From positions 1 through 45,802 of the forward strand of contig SKQC01000091.1 of assembly GCA_007119175.1 (NCBI GenBank): a stretch of DNA of 45,802 nt, read 5' to 3'. Below the pieces are notes generated by a model. It did not search any database, had not been told where the DNA came from, and saw only the letters and a list, made by a program, of their open reading frames with translations. Each line of letters opens with the position of its first letter. Position 1 is the first letter of the stretch. Both the position numbers and the translations under genes were made by a program. Of this stretch, positions 1 through 8,049 are shown piece by piece. The stretch is from Myxococcales bacterium. Its GTDB lineage: Bacteria; Myxococcota_A; Bradymonadia; Bradymonadales; Bradymonadaceae.

Positions 1-190
1 GTCTCGGTAGCGCGTCATGACGCAAGTTCCCTGGCACAGGCATCGCTAGAAAGGAAAACGCGAGCTTATCTCTCGTTGAAGGATCGTTCAACGGGGATCA
101 TCGAGGCGGTCAAAAAGGCACCCCCCCTAAATCTTAAATCCCAAAAATAGACGCAGGTTCGAGTGAGCACGGCCGGTCGGGGGCACTTCG

Positions 191-895
191 TCACTCCGGG
201 ACGGAGACATAAACCTCTGAGGAGAGGTCGCTGACGCGGAGAAGTGGCCGCTGTCGGTCGATGAGTTGGAGTTTGTAGGCGTAGACACCGCCTGGTTCCA
301 CGTCGGTGTCGTAAAATCTTCCGCCCGATGCGGCGTCGACGACGGCGATGGGCGAAAGTGGGTTGTCGCCGAGGACGTCGCGTCGAAGAATTCGGGCCCC
401 GAATTTCGTGTCGTCACTCCAGCTAATCGTGATCTGGGGAGCCGATTCTTCGGAGGGGGTCGCCTCGATGTGGGGAGCGTCGGGCCAGCCGGTCCAGTCG
501 ACGGATATTGGCTCGGAGAGCCACGAGGTTTCACCCCGGATATGGTGAATTCGATACTGGAGAGACTCCGGATCTGGCTCGAGGGGATCGATCCAGTGGA
601 CGGTTCCGGCCTGTAAGGGAGCGACGAGGTCTTCGCCGACCTCGATGAGCTGTACGGCGCTCCATTGTCCGTCGCGTTTACGCAAAACTTCCAGCGCGTC
701 GCCCGGCTGAGCCTCGCGGCAAAGTATCTCGAGGTGAAGTCCGTCGGGATCGGCGCGCAATGGCTCGATCGCCAGTGAAGCCACTGGGCGATCGGCCGGC
801 GCTGATAGGGGGGGATGAAGCGTGGCACAGGAGCAAACCGCGAGCACGACGGCTGCGACAATGGGCAGCGAGCGCTGAGGTGGGCTGCTGCTCAC
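191..895 (-). CDS. Small secreted lipoprotein, fibronectin-III-like
   Basis: Predicted 234-aa lipoprotein. The N-terminus has a short polar region, a hydrophobic core and a cysteine after VCS (residues about 20-23), consistent with a type II signal peptide. The mature part is beta-rich. It contains two stretches that resemble fibronectin type III-like modules (pattern xISWSDD and VEPGGVYAYKLQLID), typical of extracellular adhesion or scaffold domains; this is inference from pattern only. The start lies 3 nt after the stop of the upstream 717-aa outer-membrane protein, so the two are almost certainly cotranscribed and probably translationally coupled. A role with that partner in the cell envelope is likely. 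No enzymatic motif was seen and I do not recognise the family. Confidence 0.75.
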   Translation of the reverse strand: MSSSPPQRSLPIVAAVVLAVCSCATLHPPLSAPADRPVASLAIEPLRADPDGLHLEILCREAQPGDALEVLRKRDGQWSAVQLIEVGEDLVAPLQAGTVHWIDPLEPDPESLQYRIHHIRGETSWLSEPISVDWTGWPDAPHIEATPSEESAPQITISWSDDTKFGARILRRDVLGDNPLSPIAVVDAASGGRFYDTDVEPGGVYAYKLQLIDRQRPLLRVSDLSSEVYVSVPE

Positions 896-898
896 GGC

Positions 899-3052
899 TT
901 AAAAATTCCAGGACAGCCGGCCCTGTACCGTCCAGGCCATATTCGGGCTCTGGTCGTCGGTAAAGGGGCCGGGGTCGCCGTAGTAGTTGAGCCGCTGGGT
1001 GCCTTCTGTGGCGCCGAGTCCACTGAAGGGAAATAAGATGCCACCCTCCAGGGCGGCGACGAAGGTGTCACCGTCGATATAGCGAAGAGAGAGGTCGAAT
1101 TCAGCTCCCAGCCAGGGCGATTGGCCGGGGGTTCCCGCGGCGTCGAAGGCCCGCGAACCGATGGCGTCGAGCTGTATCTCCATATGCTGCAGGCCGCTGT
1201 CGAGGAACGTGGCCATGATATATGGATTGACGTAATAGGCGTTGGTGACAGTGCCAATGACCTCGCGGAATAAGATCAGGTCGACGTGATAGTCGGGGCT
1301 AAAGCGGGTGAAGTCGAGCTGATCGCCGGGGGCAGCGGTATAGCCCCAGTTGGGCTCGTCGCCGCCAGTGGCAAATCCGCTGTTGAGTCCAAAGGTGCTG
1401 CGACCGCCGAAGTTAAATTCACTCTCCACGGCCACGCCGAGCTGGCGCACGGAGCGATCGCGGCGTTCGCCGTCGGCTCCGGTGCGGCAGGCGGCCGGAA
1501 AATCGTCTCGGGCGTCGTCGTTAAAGCAGTTTATATCCGGCGTCTCACCGGGCGCCTCTTCATCTTCAAATCCGACGCGATCGCTGGTGGGGTTGTCCAC
1601 GCTTCCCAGGATTCCGAACGCCTCAAGCTCAAGCCGGATGCGATGATCGGGCTCGGGGCTGAATAAAAACTGAATCCAGGGGGAGGCCGTATAAAGCTGG
1701 AGGCCGCGATAGATCGGGTCCTGGGTATCATCGGCGTCAAAGTCGTCGCCGTCGAAGGGAAAAGCGCCCTCCTGACTGCGCATCGAGAAGTACAGGCCGC
1801 CGTTGTAGACCGGGCTGCCGTCGGCGAGTTGATGGGCCTGTCGTTCGCGCTCTTCACGGCTCAGGGGGCTGCGAAATGCCGAGAAGGTCCACTGATTGGC
1901 GGTATCCAAACGGCCCACAGCCAGTGAATGCCCCTGGTCGAAGCCTGGTACATGGCTGGCGAGGCCGGAGTCGGTCAGATCATAGGCCGCCATAAAGTAG
2001 GTATCGAAAAGTCGAGTGCGCATCGAGAAGCGATCGACCTGGTCGCCGAAGTCGGCGTCGGGGCCGGAGCCGTCGTTGGCAAAAATGCCAAGGCCCCAGT
2101 GGTTGAGCATGCGACCGGCCTGGAAGGTGCCCAGGAAGGTGTCCATCTCACCGTACGCCTCGCGGACGTAGACCGGCAGCGGATCACCGACACTGGAGTC
2201 CATGATGCGTCGATCGGCAGAGGGTGCGCCGGGGACGAAAAAGTCGTGGCGTGGGTCGGCGCCCAGGGCGACACCGGGCAAAAGTTGAAGGTCGGTGTGA
2301 ACCCGGAAGCTCTCGCTTAAGTGGAAAGTGGGGGCCAGATCGAGGCGCAGCTCGGCTGTTCGCAGCCGCCGGGCATCGGGGTCGGCCGGTTGATCCTGTG
2401 GGACCTGGGTGTCAATGGGAGGAAGAATCGCCGATGTGCCCTCCGTGCCGAGGTCGAAGCCGTGGCGAAGTCGGGGGCGGATGCGAAGCCGGCCGCTGTG
2501 TTCCACGAAGGGAAATGTGGCCACCGGCGTAATGCGGTCGAGCATGGCATCGTCGAGTTCTTCGAGGGGGACGAAGTCGATATCGTCGCCAAAATCCTCG
2601 AAATCGTCATCCCATTCGTCGTCGTCCCACTCATCGTCGTCATCGTCGGGCCAGGGCTCGTCGAAGTCCTCGTCGGCCTCCGGTGGTGCCGGGGGTTCTT
2701 CGATTTCCGGTTCTACCGAGGGAGCGTCCTCGACCTCGTCGTCGGCTGGAGCCGGCTCGGCGTCGTCGACGTCTTCCTCGTCGGCCGGAGCAGGCTCAGT
2801 ATCGTCGACGTCTTCCTCGTCGGCCGGAGCCGGCTCGGTATCATCGACGTCTTCCTCATCGGCCGGAGCCGGCTCGGCGTCGTCGACCTCCTCATCATCG
2901 ACTTCATCTTCGTCGGCCGGAGCCGGTTCGGCGTCGTCGACCTCCTCCTCTTGTTGTTCAGGATCGGGTTCTTCGGCCTGTGCCCAGGCCTGCGAAGCGG
3001 TCAAGAGAGCCATGATAATGGCCAATCCACAAATCCGTGTGCTGCGTTTCAT
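899..3052 (-). CDS. Outer-membrane beta-barrel protein with acidic repeat linker
   Basis: 717 aa. A Sec signal peptide (MKRSTRICG, hydrophobic core, cleavage after AWA near residue 25) is followed by about 145 residues dominated by Asp, Glu, Pro and Ala, including about five 13-residue repeats (EPAPADEEDVDD type) and a DDDDDEWDDDEWDDDF run. From about residue 175 to the end the pattern alternates polar and hydrophobic residues with many aromatics, and the protein ends in Phe (GRLSWNF), the usual C-terminal signature of Bam-inserted barrels. It resembles uncharacterised myxobacterial barrel proteins of about this size (TIGR04551-like, from memory and not verified). The acidic arm could bind divalent cations or keep an extended periplasmic linker soluble; this is inference. 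It is first in a two-gene operon with the lipoprotein at 191-895. Confidence 0.8.
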   Translation of the reverse strand: MKRSTRICGLAIIMALLTASQAWAQAEEPDPEQQEEEVDDAEPAPADEDEVDDEEVDDAEPAPADEEDVDDTEPAPADEEDVDDTEPAPADEEDVDDAEPAPADDEVEDAPSVEPEIEEPPAPPEADEDFDEPWPDDDDDEWDDDEWDDDFEDFGDDIDFVPLEELDDAMLDRITPVATFPFVEHSGRLRIRPRLRHGFDLGTEGTSAILPPIDTQVPQDQPADPDARRLRTAELRLDLAPTFHLSESFRVHTDLQLLPGVALGADPRHDFFVPGAPSADRRIMDSSVGDPLPVYVREAYGEMDTFLGTFQAGRMLNHWGLGIFANDGSGPDADFGDQVDRFSMRTRLFDTYFMAAYDLTDSGLASHVPGFDQGHSLAVGRLDTANQWTFSAFRSPLSREERERQAHQLADGSPVYNGGLYFSMRSQEGAFPFDGDDFDADDTQDPIYRGLQLYTASPWIQFLFSPEPDHRIRLELEAFGILGSVDNPTSDRVGFEDEEAPGETPDINCFNDDARDDFPAACRTGADGERRDRSVRQLGVAVESEFNFGGRSTFGLNSGFATGGDEPNWGYTAAPGDQLDFTRFSPDYHVDLILFREVIGTVTNAYYVNPYIMATFLDSGLQHMEIQLDAIGSRAFDAAGTPGQSPWLGAEFDLSLRYIDGDTFVAALEGGILFPFSGLGATEGTQRLNYYGDPGPFTDDQSPNMAWTVQGRLSWNF
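2740..2945 (-). repeat. 39-nt in-frame tandem repeats (13-aa acidic units)
   Basis: Three near-identical 39-nt units (for example starting at 2763 and 2802), plus more diverged flanking copies, encode DDAEPAPADEEDV-type units near the N-terminus of the barrel protein. The high nucleotide identity suggests recent expansion or ongoing slippage, so copy number may vary among strains. Confidence 0.85.
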
Positions 3053-3273
3053 CAGGACCCTGTAGAGCGGATTTCACGAGAGCGGCGAAACGGATCCCTG
3101 CACTAGCATGGTGCCTCGGACCGGGTCAAGCTGGTGCAGGTGCCGAGGAAATGGCGGCCATACGCCGTCGGGGCCCGCAAATCGGGGGGGGCACAAAGTT
3201 GAGAGGGCTCGAGTTGTGGTTATTTTTTTACACGATTGAGGTGATCGGGGCTTTCAGCAAAATGAGGAGTAGT

Positions 3274-3759
3274 ATGGAGATCTTATGGGAGTACGCGGTG
3301 GCCGCAGGACTCATTGGTACGGCGCTTATGACGGTGGCTATTGTCGCAGGCAAGCTGATGGGGCTGGCCTCCGATATGGTCCGCATACTGGGGCTGGCAT
3401 TTGTCTCCGAGGAGCACCCACGGCGCGTGTACGGCGTGGGATTGATCGTCCACTTTGCGTTCGGAGCGCTATTCGGGATCTTATACGCCGTCGCCTTGAC
3501 CGCCGTGGGAGCGGCGGGGCTGGTGGGAATGGCGGCGGCATGGGGAGCGGTCTTTGGCGCTCTGCACGGAGTGGCCGTGGGAGGCGCGCTGGGAGCGCTG
3601 CCGGTGGTCCATCCGCGGATGGGCAGCGGGCAGGTCTTGCAGCCTCCCGGCTTTTTCGGCCGGGATATCGGCGTGGGGATGCCTGTGGCGCTGATCTTAT
3701 TGCATATCATCTATGGGGTGACGGCGGGCGTGGTCTACAGCGTCGGGGTGTTGAGTTAA
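3274..3759 (+). CDS. Integral membrane protein, four to five TM helices
   Basis: The open frame runs from 3037, but I place the start at ATG 3274 because an AGGAG-type ribosome site (3265-3269) sits 4 nt upstream and the upstream part of the frame looks non-coding. The 161-aa product is almost wholly hydrophobic and Gly/Ala-rich. It has helices at about residues 5-27, 50-75, 78-105 and 133-158, and a short loop with PRRVYG and FFGRDIG. Small-residue packing and a short non-membrane loop recall small inner-membrane proteins of the DUF6789/YqhR sort, but I cannot assign a family. It stands alone between the divergent barrel operon and the convergent LOG-family gene. Confidence 0.7.
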   Translation: MEILWEYAVAAGLIGTALMTVAIVAGKLMGLASDMVRILGLAFVSEEHPRRVYGVGLIVHFAFGALFGILYAVALTAVGAAGLVGMAAAWGAVFGALHGVAVGGALGALPVVHPRMGSGQVLQPPGFFGRDIGVGMPVALILLHIIYGVTAGVVYSVGVLS

Positions 3760-3838
3760 CCCTCGGGCCCCCTCTGGTGAGAATTGAGGGTTAGTCATAC
3801 AAATATCATTCTGTGCAGCGGCGTAAAAAAACGCCGGC

Positions 3839-4426
3839 TCAGATCTCTGATTCGTCGAGCCATACGCGCTCTAAAAAGGGCTCGAATCCCCGCATTTTGT
3901 CGAGCAGCACCTCCGGGTCCTCGTCGACGATGAGAAGCCGGCGGTGTTCCTCGGTGAGAAATTCCATCTGAACGGCGTGGTCGATAAAGGCCAGAAAGCC
4001 ATCGAAATAACCGGCTGCGTTGCAGATTCCCACCGGCTTTTGGTGAATGCCGAGTTGGGCCCAGGTGGTGACCTCGCACAGCTCTTCCAGAGTGCCCAGG
4101 CCGCCGGGCAGGGCGATAAATCCATCGCTCAATTTCGCCATCAGAGCTTTTCGCTCGTGCATGGAATCGACGACGTGGAGCTTCGAGACCTGTCGGTGGG
4201 CCTTCTCCCTGGAAGCCAGCCCACCGGGTAGGATACCGACGACTTTTCCCCCGGCACCCAATGCCGAGTCGGCGACGGCTCCCATCATTCCCCGCGACGA
4301 GCCCCCGTAAATGACGTCGATTCCCTCACCGGCGAGCAATTCGCCCATTTTATTGGCCGTTTCCCGAAAATGAGCCCGGGCCCCCGGCCGAGAGCCACAA
4401 TAAATACAGAGCGCTTCGAGGTTCAT
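3839..4426 (-). CDS. LOG-family protein (nucleoside 5'-monophosphate phosphoribohydrolase type)
   Basis: 195 aa, full length for the TIGR00730/LOG Rossmann-fold family. It carries the hallmark PGGLGTLEE motif (about residues 106-114), the upstream SRGMMG segment and the ERKALMAKLSDGFIALPGG core. The adjacent TWAQLGIHQKPVGICN region is nearly canonical. Family members cleave N-glycosidic bonds of AMP, or of cytokinin riboside 5'-monophosphates, in the cytoplasm; other members (PpnN-like) regulate nucleotide pools. The bacterial substrate is likely AMP or a related nucleotide. The gene is monocistronic and divergent from the Fur-family gene at 4686. A small inverted repeat with an A-rich loop (3819-3836) follows the stop but lacks a T tail. 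Confidence 0.88.
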   Translation of the reverse strand: MNLEALCIYCGSRPGARAHFRETANKMGELLAGEGIDVIYGGSSRGMMGAVADSALGAGGKVVGILPGGLASREKAHRQVSKLHVVDSMHERKALMAKLSDGFIALPGGLGTLEELCEVTTWAQLGIHQKPVGICNAAGYFDGFLAFIDHAVQMEFLTEEHRRLLIVDEDPEVLLDKMRGFEPFLERVWLDESEI

Positions 4427-4558
4427 GGCGTCGCTGCGTTGTGTAAGTGAGAAAAATGCCTTCGCGTGCCCCGGTTGTACACGGCGATGCCGCGTCTGTC
4501 GAGGTTTCGAGTCCCCATAAGCGGGCTGCCATCTGGAATTGTGAGCTTTACGCCGGTG

Positions 4559-4587
4559 TTGTCAGGCCAGCGGGCTTGAACTATACA
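4559..4587 (+). promoter_or_regulatory. Candidate sigma70 promoter of the Fur-family gene
   Basis: TTGTCA (4559-4564) and TATACA (4582-4587) are separated by 17 nt, a good vegetative match, leaving a leader of about 90 nt before the GTG start at 4686. It is one of the best-matching promoters in the window; recognised by eye only. Confidence 0.45.
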
Positions 4588-4685
4588 TCAGGCGTTGAAT
4601 CTCCACCTCATGGTCGATGGATGGTCTGTCCGCCTCAGCGAGGTAACTTCCGCCATCGCCCTATCTCAACTGGAGGCCGTAAGTC

Positions 4686-5168
4686 GTGGGTGAAATGTCC
4701 AAACAACAGCGAGATAAACGCGTCAGTGGCGCCCTGGAGGCGTTCTACGAGCGACTGCAGGAAGAGGGTTTGAAGTCGACAAAGCAACGCGACGTGATCG
4801 TGGAGCGCTTCTTCTGGCTCGACAAGCATATAAGCGCCGACGAATTGTTGGAGGACGTGCGCGAGCACCAGGGGCGAATCGGCTACGCCACGGTATATAG
4901 AACCCTGAAATTATTGGTGGAACTCGGTTTTGCCGTGCCCAAGGATTTTGGCGACGGCCAGACCCGCTACGATCCGATCCACAATCAAGATCCCCAGCAC
5001 GACCACCTGATCTGCATCGATTGCCGCAAGATCATGGAGTTCAACGACGAACAGCTCAACTCGCGGATCAAGGATATCGTCGCCGATCTCGATTACACGG
5101 TGCGGCGAAAGAAAATCGAATTATATGCCGAGTGCGACGATCCGTCGTGTCCCCACAAGGCAAGTTGA
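4686..5168 (+). CDS. fur: Fur-family metal-responsive transcriptional regulator
   Basis: 160 aa. The start is GTG 4686, 9 nt after a GGAGG site (4672-4676); ATG 4695 is in frame but too far from that site. Residues 15-95 form the winged helix with the family signature KSTKQRDVIV, HISADEL and the recognition helix GYATVYRTLKLLVELG. The C-terminal dimerisation/metal domain has the QHDHLICIDC segment that supplies His and Cys ligands, and a second Cys pair CDDPSC near the end, consistent with a structural zinc site. Fur proteins sense Fe2+ and repress iron uptake; PerR and Zur are close relatives. The HDHLICIDC spacing and the EFND segment favour Fur, but the sensed metal is not proved. The neighbour downstream is an Mrp-type ATPase. 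Confidence 0.85.
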   Translation: MGEMSKQQRDKRVSGALEAFYERLQEEGLKSTKQRDVIVERFFWLDKHISADELLEDVREHQGRIGYATVYRTLKLLVELGFAVPKDFGDGQTRYDPIHNQDPQHDHLICIDCRKIMEFNDEQLNSRIKDIVADLDYTVRRKKIELYAECDDPSCPHKAS

Positions 5169-5207
5169 AATTTCCGCCAGCATGACCGACCGACCGGCGC
5201 AAAGCGC

Positions 5208-5235
5208 TTGACCGGTGGGCTCCAACGGTTAGCAT
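5208..5235 (+). promoter_or_regulatory. Candidate promoter of the mrp gene
   Basis: TTGACC (5208-5213) and TAGCAT (5230-5235) with a 16-nt spacer lie about 50 nt upstream of the ATG at 5288, in the 119-nt gap after the Fur-family gene. The mrp gene may therefore have its own promoter. Confidence 0.4.
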
Positions 5236-5287
5236 CCGTGCGCCATATCAGTGCGTCAGACATCTGTGACTTTTTGAGAGAGCAAGT

Positions 5288-6511
5288 ATGAAAGACGATT
5301 TTTCGATAAAGGGCGAAGTCATCACGGCTCTGGAAGCAATTGACGATCCCGAGGCCGAAGAGAGCATCGTCGACTCCCACCTCGTAGAGCAGGTAGAGGT
5401 CGATAGCGGCGTCGTCGACGTGATTCTGGTGATGGAGTCGAGCCGGGACCGAAAGGAGCGCTTTGCCATCGAAGACGAGGTCTACGACGAACTGGAGGCC
5501 ATCGCCGGGGTGCGCGAAGTAAAGGTGAAGACCATGACTCCGAAGGCGCTGGAGCGCGAGGCCCGCGGTGAGTCACCGACGCCGAAGCGATCGGAGGCGC
5601 CGAAACCCTCCGGGACTCCGTCGCCGTCGGGGCCGGGGCCGGGACCGAAAGGCGGAGGCGGTCCGCAGCAGGCGGCCACGCCGCCATCGGCGCCCATCGA
5701 GGGGGTCGGAAAGGTCATCGCCGTCGCCTCCGGCAAGGGCGGCGTCGGAAAGTCTACGGTGGCCGTCAACCTGGCGTTGGCGCTTCAAAAGCAGGATTTT
5801 CGCGTCGGTCTGCTCGATGTCGATATCTACGGCCCGTCGCTTCCAACCCTGTTGGGCGTCGAAGAGCGCCCGGCCGTCAGCAACCGGCGAATCCTGCCCA
5901 TCGAAGCCTCCGGGCTGCGTCTGATGAGCCTCGGCTTTTTAATGGACGAGGATTCTCCAGTGATCTGGCGCGGTCCAATTGTGACGGGGATCATTCGCCA
6001 GTTTTTGCGTGACGTGGACTGGAGCGGTCTCGATTATCTTATCGTCGATATGCCGCCCGGAACCGGTGACGCACAATTGGCGCTGGCCCAGACGGTGCCG
6101 GTTGATGGAGCTCTTATCGTGACGACACCGTCGGATCTGTCGCTGCTCGACGCGGCGCGCGGGCTGCAGATGTTTAAGACACTCAATGTCGAGGTGAAGG
6201 GAATCGTGACCAATATGGCTCGATTTATCGTTCCCTCCTCGGGAGAAGAATTCTTTATCTTCGGCGATCCCGAGCAGGTCGCCAAAGAGTCGGAGCGGTT
6301 GGAGACACCGATTCTTGGTGAGATTCCGCTGGATACGAAGGTCCGTCGTGGCGGCGACGAGGGCAAACCGGTGGTCATCGGTGAGCCGGACAGTCCCGTG
6401 GCGAAGGCGTTTATGGACCTCGCCGAAAAAGTTGCCCAGGTCCAACCGCTAGGCGACGGAGACGACGGTGAAGATGGCAAGAAAGGCCTGTTTTCCTTTC
6501 TGAAGAGCTGA
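5288..6511 (+). CDS. mrp: Mrp/ApbC (NBP35-like) P-loop ATPase, cysteine-free
   Basis: 407 aa. Residues 1-90 form a MIP18/DUF59-like domain, residues 95-135 are a Pro/Gly/Lys linker, and the rest is the Mrp ATPase. The deviant Walker A GKGGVGKS is at about 149-156. VDIYGPSLPTLLG and DMPPGTGDAQL follow, and the IFG segment typical of ApbC comes later. Family members bind and transfer Fe-S clusters through a C-terminal CxxC. Here that position reads FIVPSSG (about 313-319) and the whole protein contains no cysteine, so it cannot hold a cluster in the usual way. Cys-less Mrp variants are known in other bacteria, so this is a variant and not obviously damage. The gene lies downstream of a Fur-family regulator and 25 nt upstream of the patatin gene. 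Confidence 0.9.
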   Translation: MKDDFSIKGEVITALEAIDDPEAEESIVDSHLVEQVEVDSGVVDVILVMESSRDRKERFAIEDEVYDELEAIAGVREVKVKTMTPKALEREARGESPTPKRSEAPKPSGTPSPSGPGPGPKGGGGPQQAATPPSAPIEGVGKVIAVASGKGGVGKSTVAVNLALALQKQDFRVGLLDVDIYGPSLPTLLGVEERPAVSNRRILPIEASGLRLMSLGFLMDEDSPVIWRGPIVTGIIRQFLRDVDWSGLDYLIVDMPPGTGDAQLALAQTVPVDGALIVTTPSDLSLLDAARGLQMFKTLNVEVKGIVTNMARFIVPSSGEEFFIFGDPEQVAKESERLETPILGEIPLDTKVRRGGDEGKPVVIGEPDSPVAKAFMDLAEKVAQVQPLGDGDDGEDGKKGLFSFLKS

Positions 6512-6536
6512 TCGTCCCACGAGAAGCGAGAGGCGT

Positions 6537-7973
6537 TTGAGTCGATACGGTCGACATTTTGTGCGAACCCGGGAGCTCAAGGAGTTCGAGCGGCGGTTCA
6601 TCGAGTTGCTCGTCGATGATTCGGCGTCGCTGCACCCCCGGCATCAGGCGTTATTTCGATATGCGCTGTCGCTGGCTCAGATGAAGGAGTTTCGCACCGC
6701 CGAGGGCACGGACGTCGATCTGGCAGATGATGTCGACGGGCTTCGACGGTGGATGATCGAATCCATCGTCCCCATGCTCCCACCCGACAAAAAGGCTCAG
6801 ATCGACTCGTTACGCGAGATCGCGCCGGTATTGGCGCTGCGGGTCGAGAAGACGCGCTCTCAGATGCTCGAACGGCACGTCAACGACTTTGGCTCCGAGG
6901 CCCTCGATGACGAGCTGAGAAAAAAGCGTCTGGTTCTGGTCCTCGGTGGCGGCGGTGGGTCGGGATTGGTTCACCTCGGTACGTTCGCATTGCTCAAAGA
7001 ATTGGGGTTTACTCCGGAGCTTATCGTCGGCAGTTCCATGGGCAGTATCATGGGATTGATGCGGGCCATTGATCGCTCCTACGATCCGATCTCAGTGGCG
7101 ATGGCCTTTCCGAAGAGCGTTGATTATAACGCGATTTTTCGGCCCTTTTCGGGGTTTTCACGCTTCGGGTTCCCCGGGGCTTTCCACCTCAATATCATGC
7201 GACTAGCCCGAGAGGTCTTTGAGGAACTTCTGGGCCATAGTATGCCGCGATTCAGCGATCTGCCGATTCGGCTCGAGATTGTGGCCACCGGGGTGCGAAA
7301 GGGCTTTCGCTTCGACGACCGGGAATACGAGCAGGCCGGCGACGAGAGCTTGACCCCGCTGGCGCTGCGCCGAAAGCTGAAATTATTTTTCGGAGCGGTC
7401 CGGCAATTGAGCAAAAATCCGCGGCTGTTGACCCAGGTGGTCTTCGGCGCCGAGGAAGGCACGGAGCAATTTCCGGTCATTGAGGCCGCCGGTTTTAGCT
7501 GTGCTGTACCGGGACTACTCAACTACGATATTTTTCACGATGATCCCGAGACCATCGGTCCCTTAGAGCAGGTATTCGAGCGGCGCCAATTACTCCGGCT
7601 ATGTGATGGAGGAGTGATCAATAATGTTCCCTCCAAGGTGGCCTGGGAGTCGGTCCAGCGGGGCTCGATTGGCACTCGAAACACTCATATCATGTCCTTT
7701 GATGCCTTCGCGCCGCTGTCAAAAGGGAGCAATCTTATCTGGATTCCCATCCAGCAGATCGCTCGGCCCGCCGTGGTGGCCAATATGCCCTATTCGTCGT
7801 ATCACAAGACTTTTCGCAACCCTCCGAGTCCGCTGCAGATTTTGGTCAATAGCTACTCGAAGCTAAAACAGATCATCAAAAACGCCCGCGAAGAGCTGGA
7901 GCCCGACGTCCCCTATATTCGGGAATCGCTCAAGGAACTCCCTCCTTATGGCGTCTGGGGTGGAAAGAAGTAG
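6537..7973 (+). CDS. Patatin-like phospholipase
   Basis: 478 aa, read from TTG 6537, which follows a GAGAGG site; no better ATG is near. An N-terminal helical region of about 120 residues precedes the patatin core. The core has the oxyanion glycine motif LGGGGGSG (about 136-143), the nucleophile elbow GSSMG (Ser167) and the Asp-Gly partner of the dyad in CDGG (Asp357). The protein has no signal peptide, so it is probably cytosolic or peripheral to the inner membrane. Family members hydrolyse acyl esters of phospholipids, either in lipid turnover or as effectors. The context (Mrp, LeuRS) suggests a housekeeping lipid role. The long N-terminal extension is found in the larger bacterial patatins. 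Confidence 0.88.
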   Translation: MSRYGRHFVRTRELKEFERRFIELLVDDSASLHPRHQALFRYALSLAQMKEFRTAEGTDVDLADDVDGLRRWMIESIVPMLPPDKKAQIDSLREIAPVLALRVEKTRSQMLERHVNDFGSEALDDELRKKRLVLVLGGGGGSGLVHLGTFALLKELGFTPELIVGSSMGSIMGLMRAIDRSYDPISVAMAFPKSVDYNAIFRPFSGFSRFGFPGAFHLNIMRLAREVFEELLGHSMPRFSDLPIRLEIVATGVRKGFRFDDREYEQAGDESLTPLALRRKLKLFFGAVRQLSKNPRLLTQVVFGAEEGTEQFPVIEAAGFSCAVPGLLNYDIFHDDPETIGPLEQVFERRQLLRLCDGGVINNVPSKVAWESVQRGSIGTRNTHIMSFDAFAPLSKGSNLIWIPIQQIARPAVVANMPYSSYHKTFRNPPSPLQILVNSYSKLKQIIKNAREELEPDVPYIRESLKELPPYGVWGGKK

Positions 7974-8049
7974 TTTACTTCGTTACACCTTCTGTGTTGA
8001 GACAATCCGATTTTATCACCAATCCCACCCGAGCTTGGCGAGCGCAGCT

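Noticed and set aside
2321-3106. Long plus-strand frame of 261 aa opposite the barrel gene
   Set aside because: It is an antisense shadow of the acidic repeat region, has no ribosome site and consists of repeat-derived RSRL/DVFLVG runs.
3757-3793. TAACCCTC / GAGGGTTA inverted repeat after the membrane protein stop
   Set aside because: 8-bp arms and a 21-nt loop with no T tail; too weak to call a terminator.
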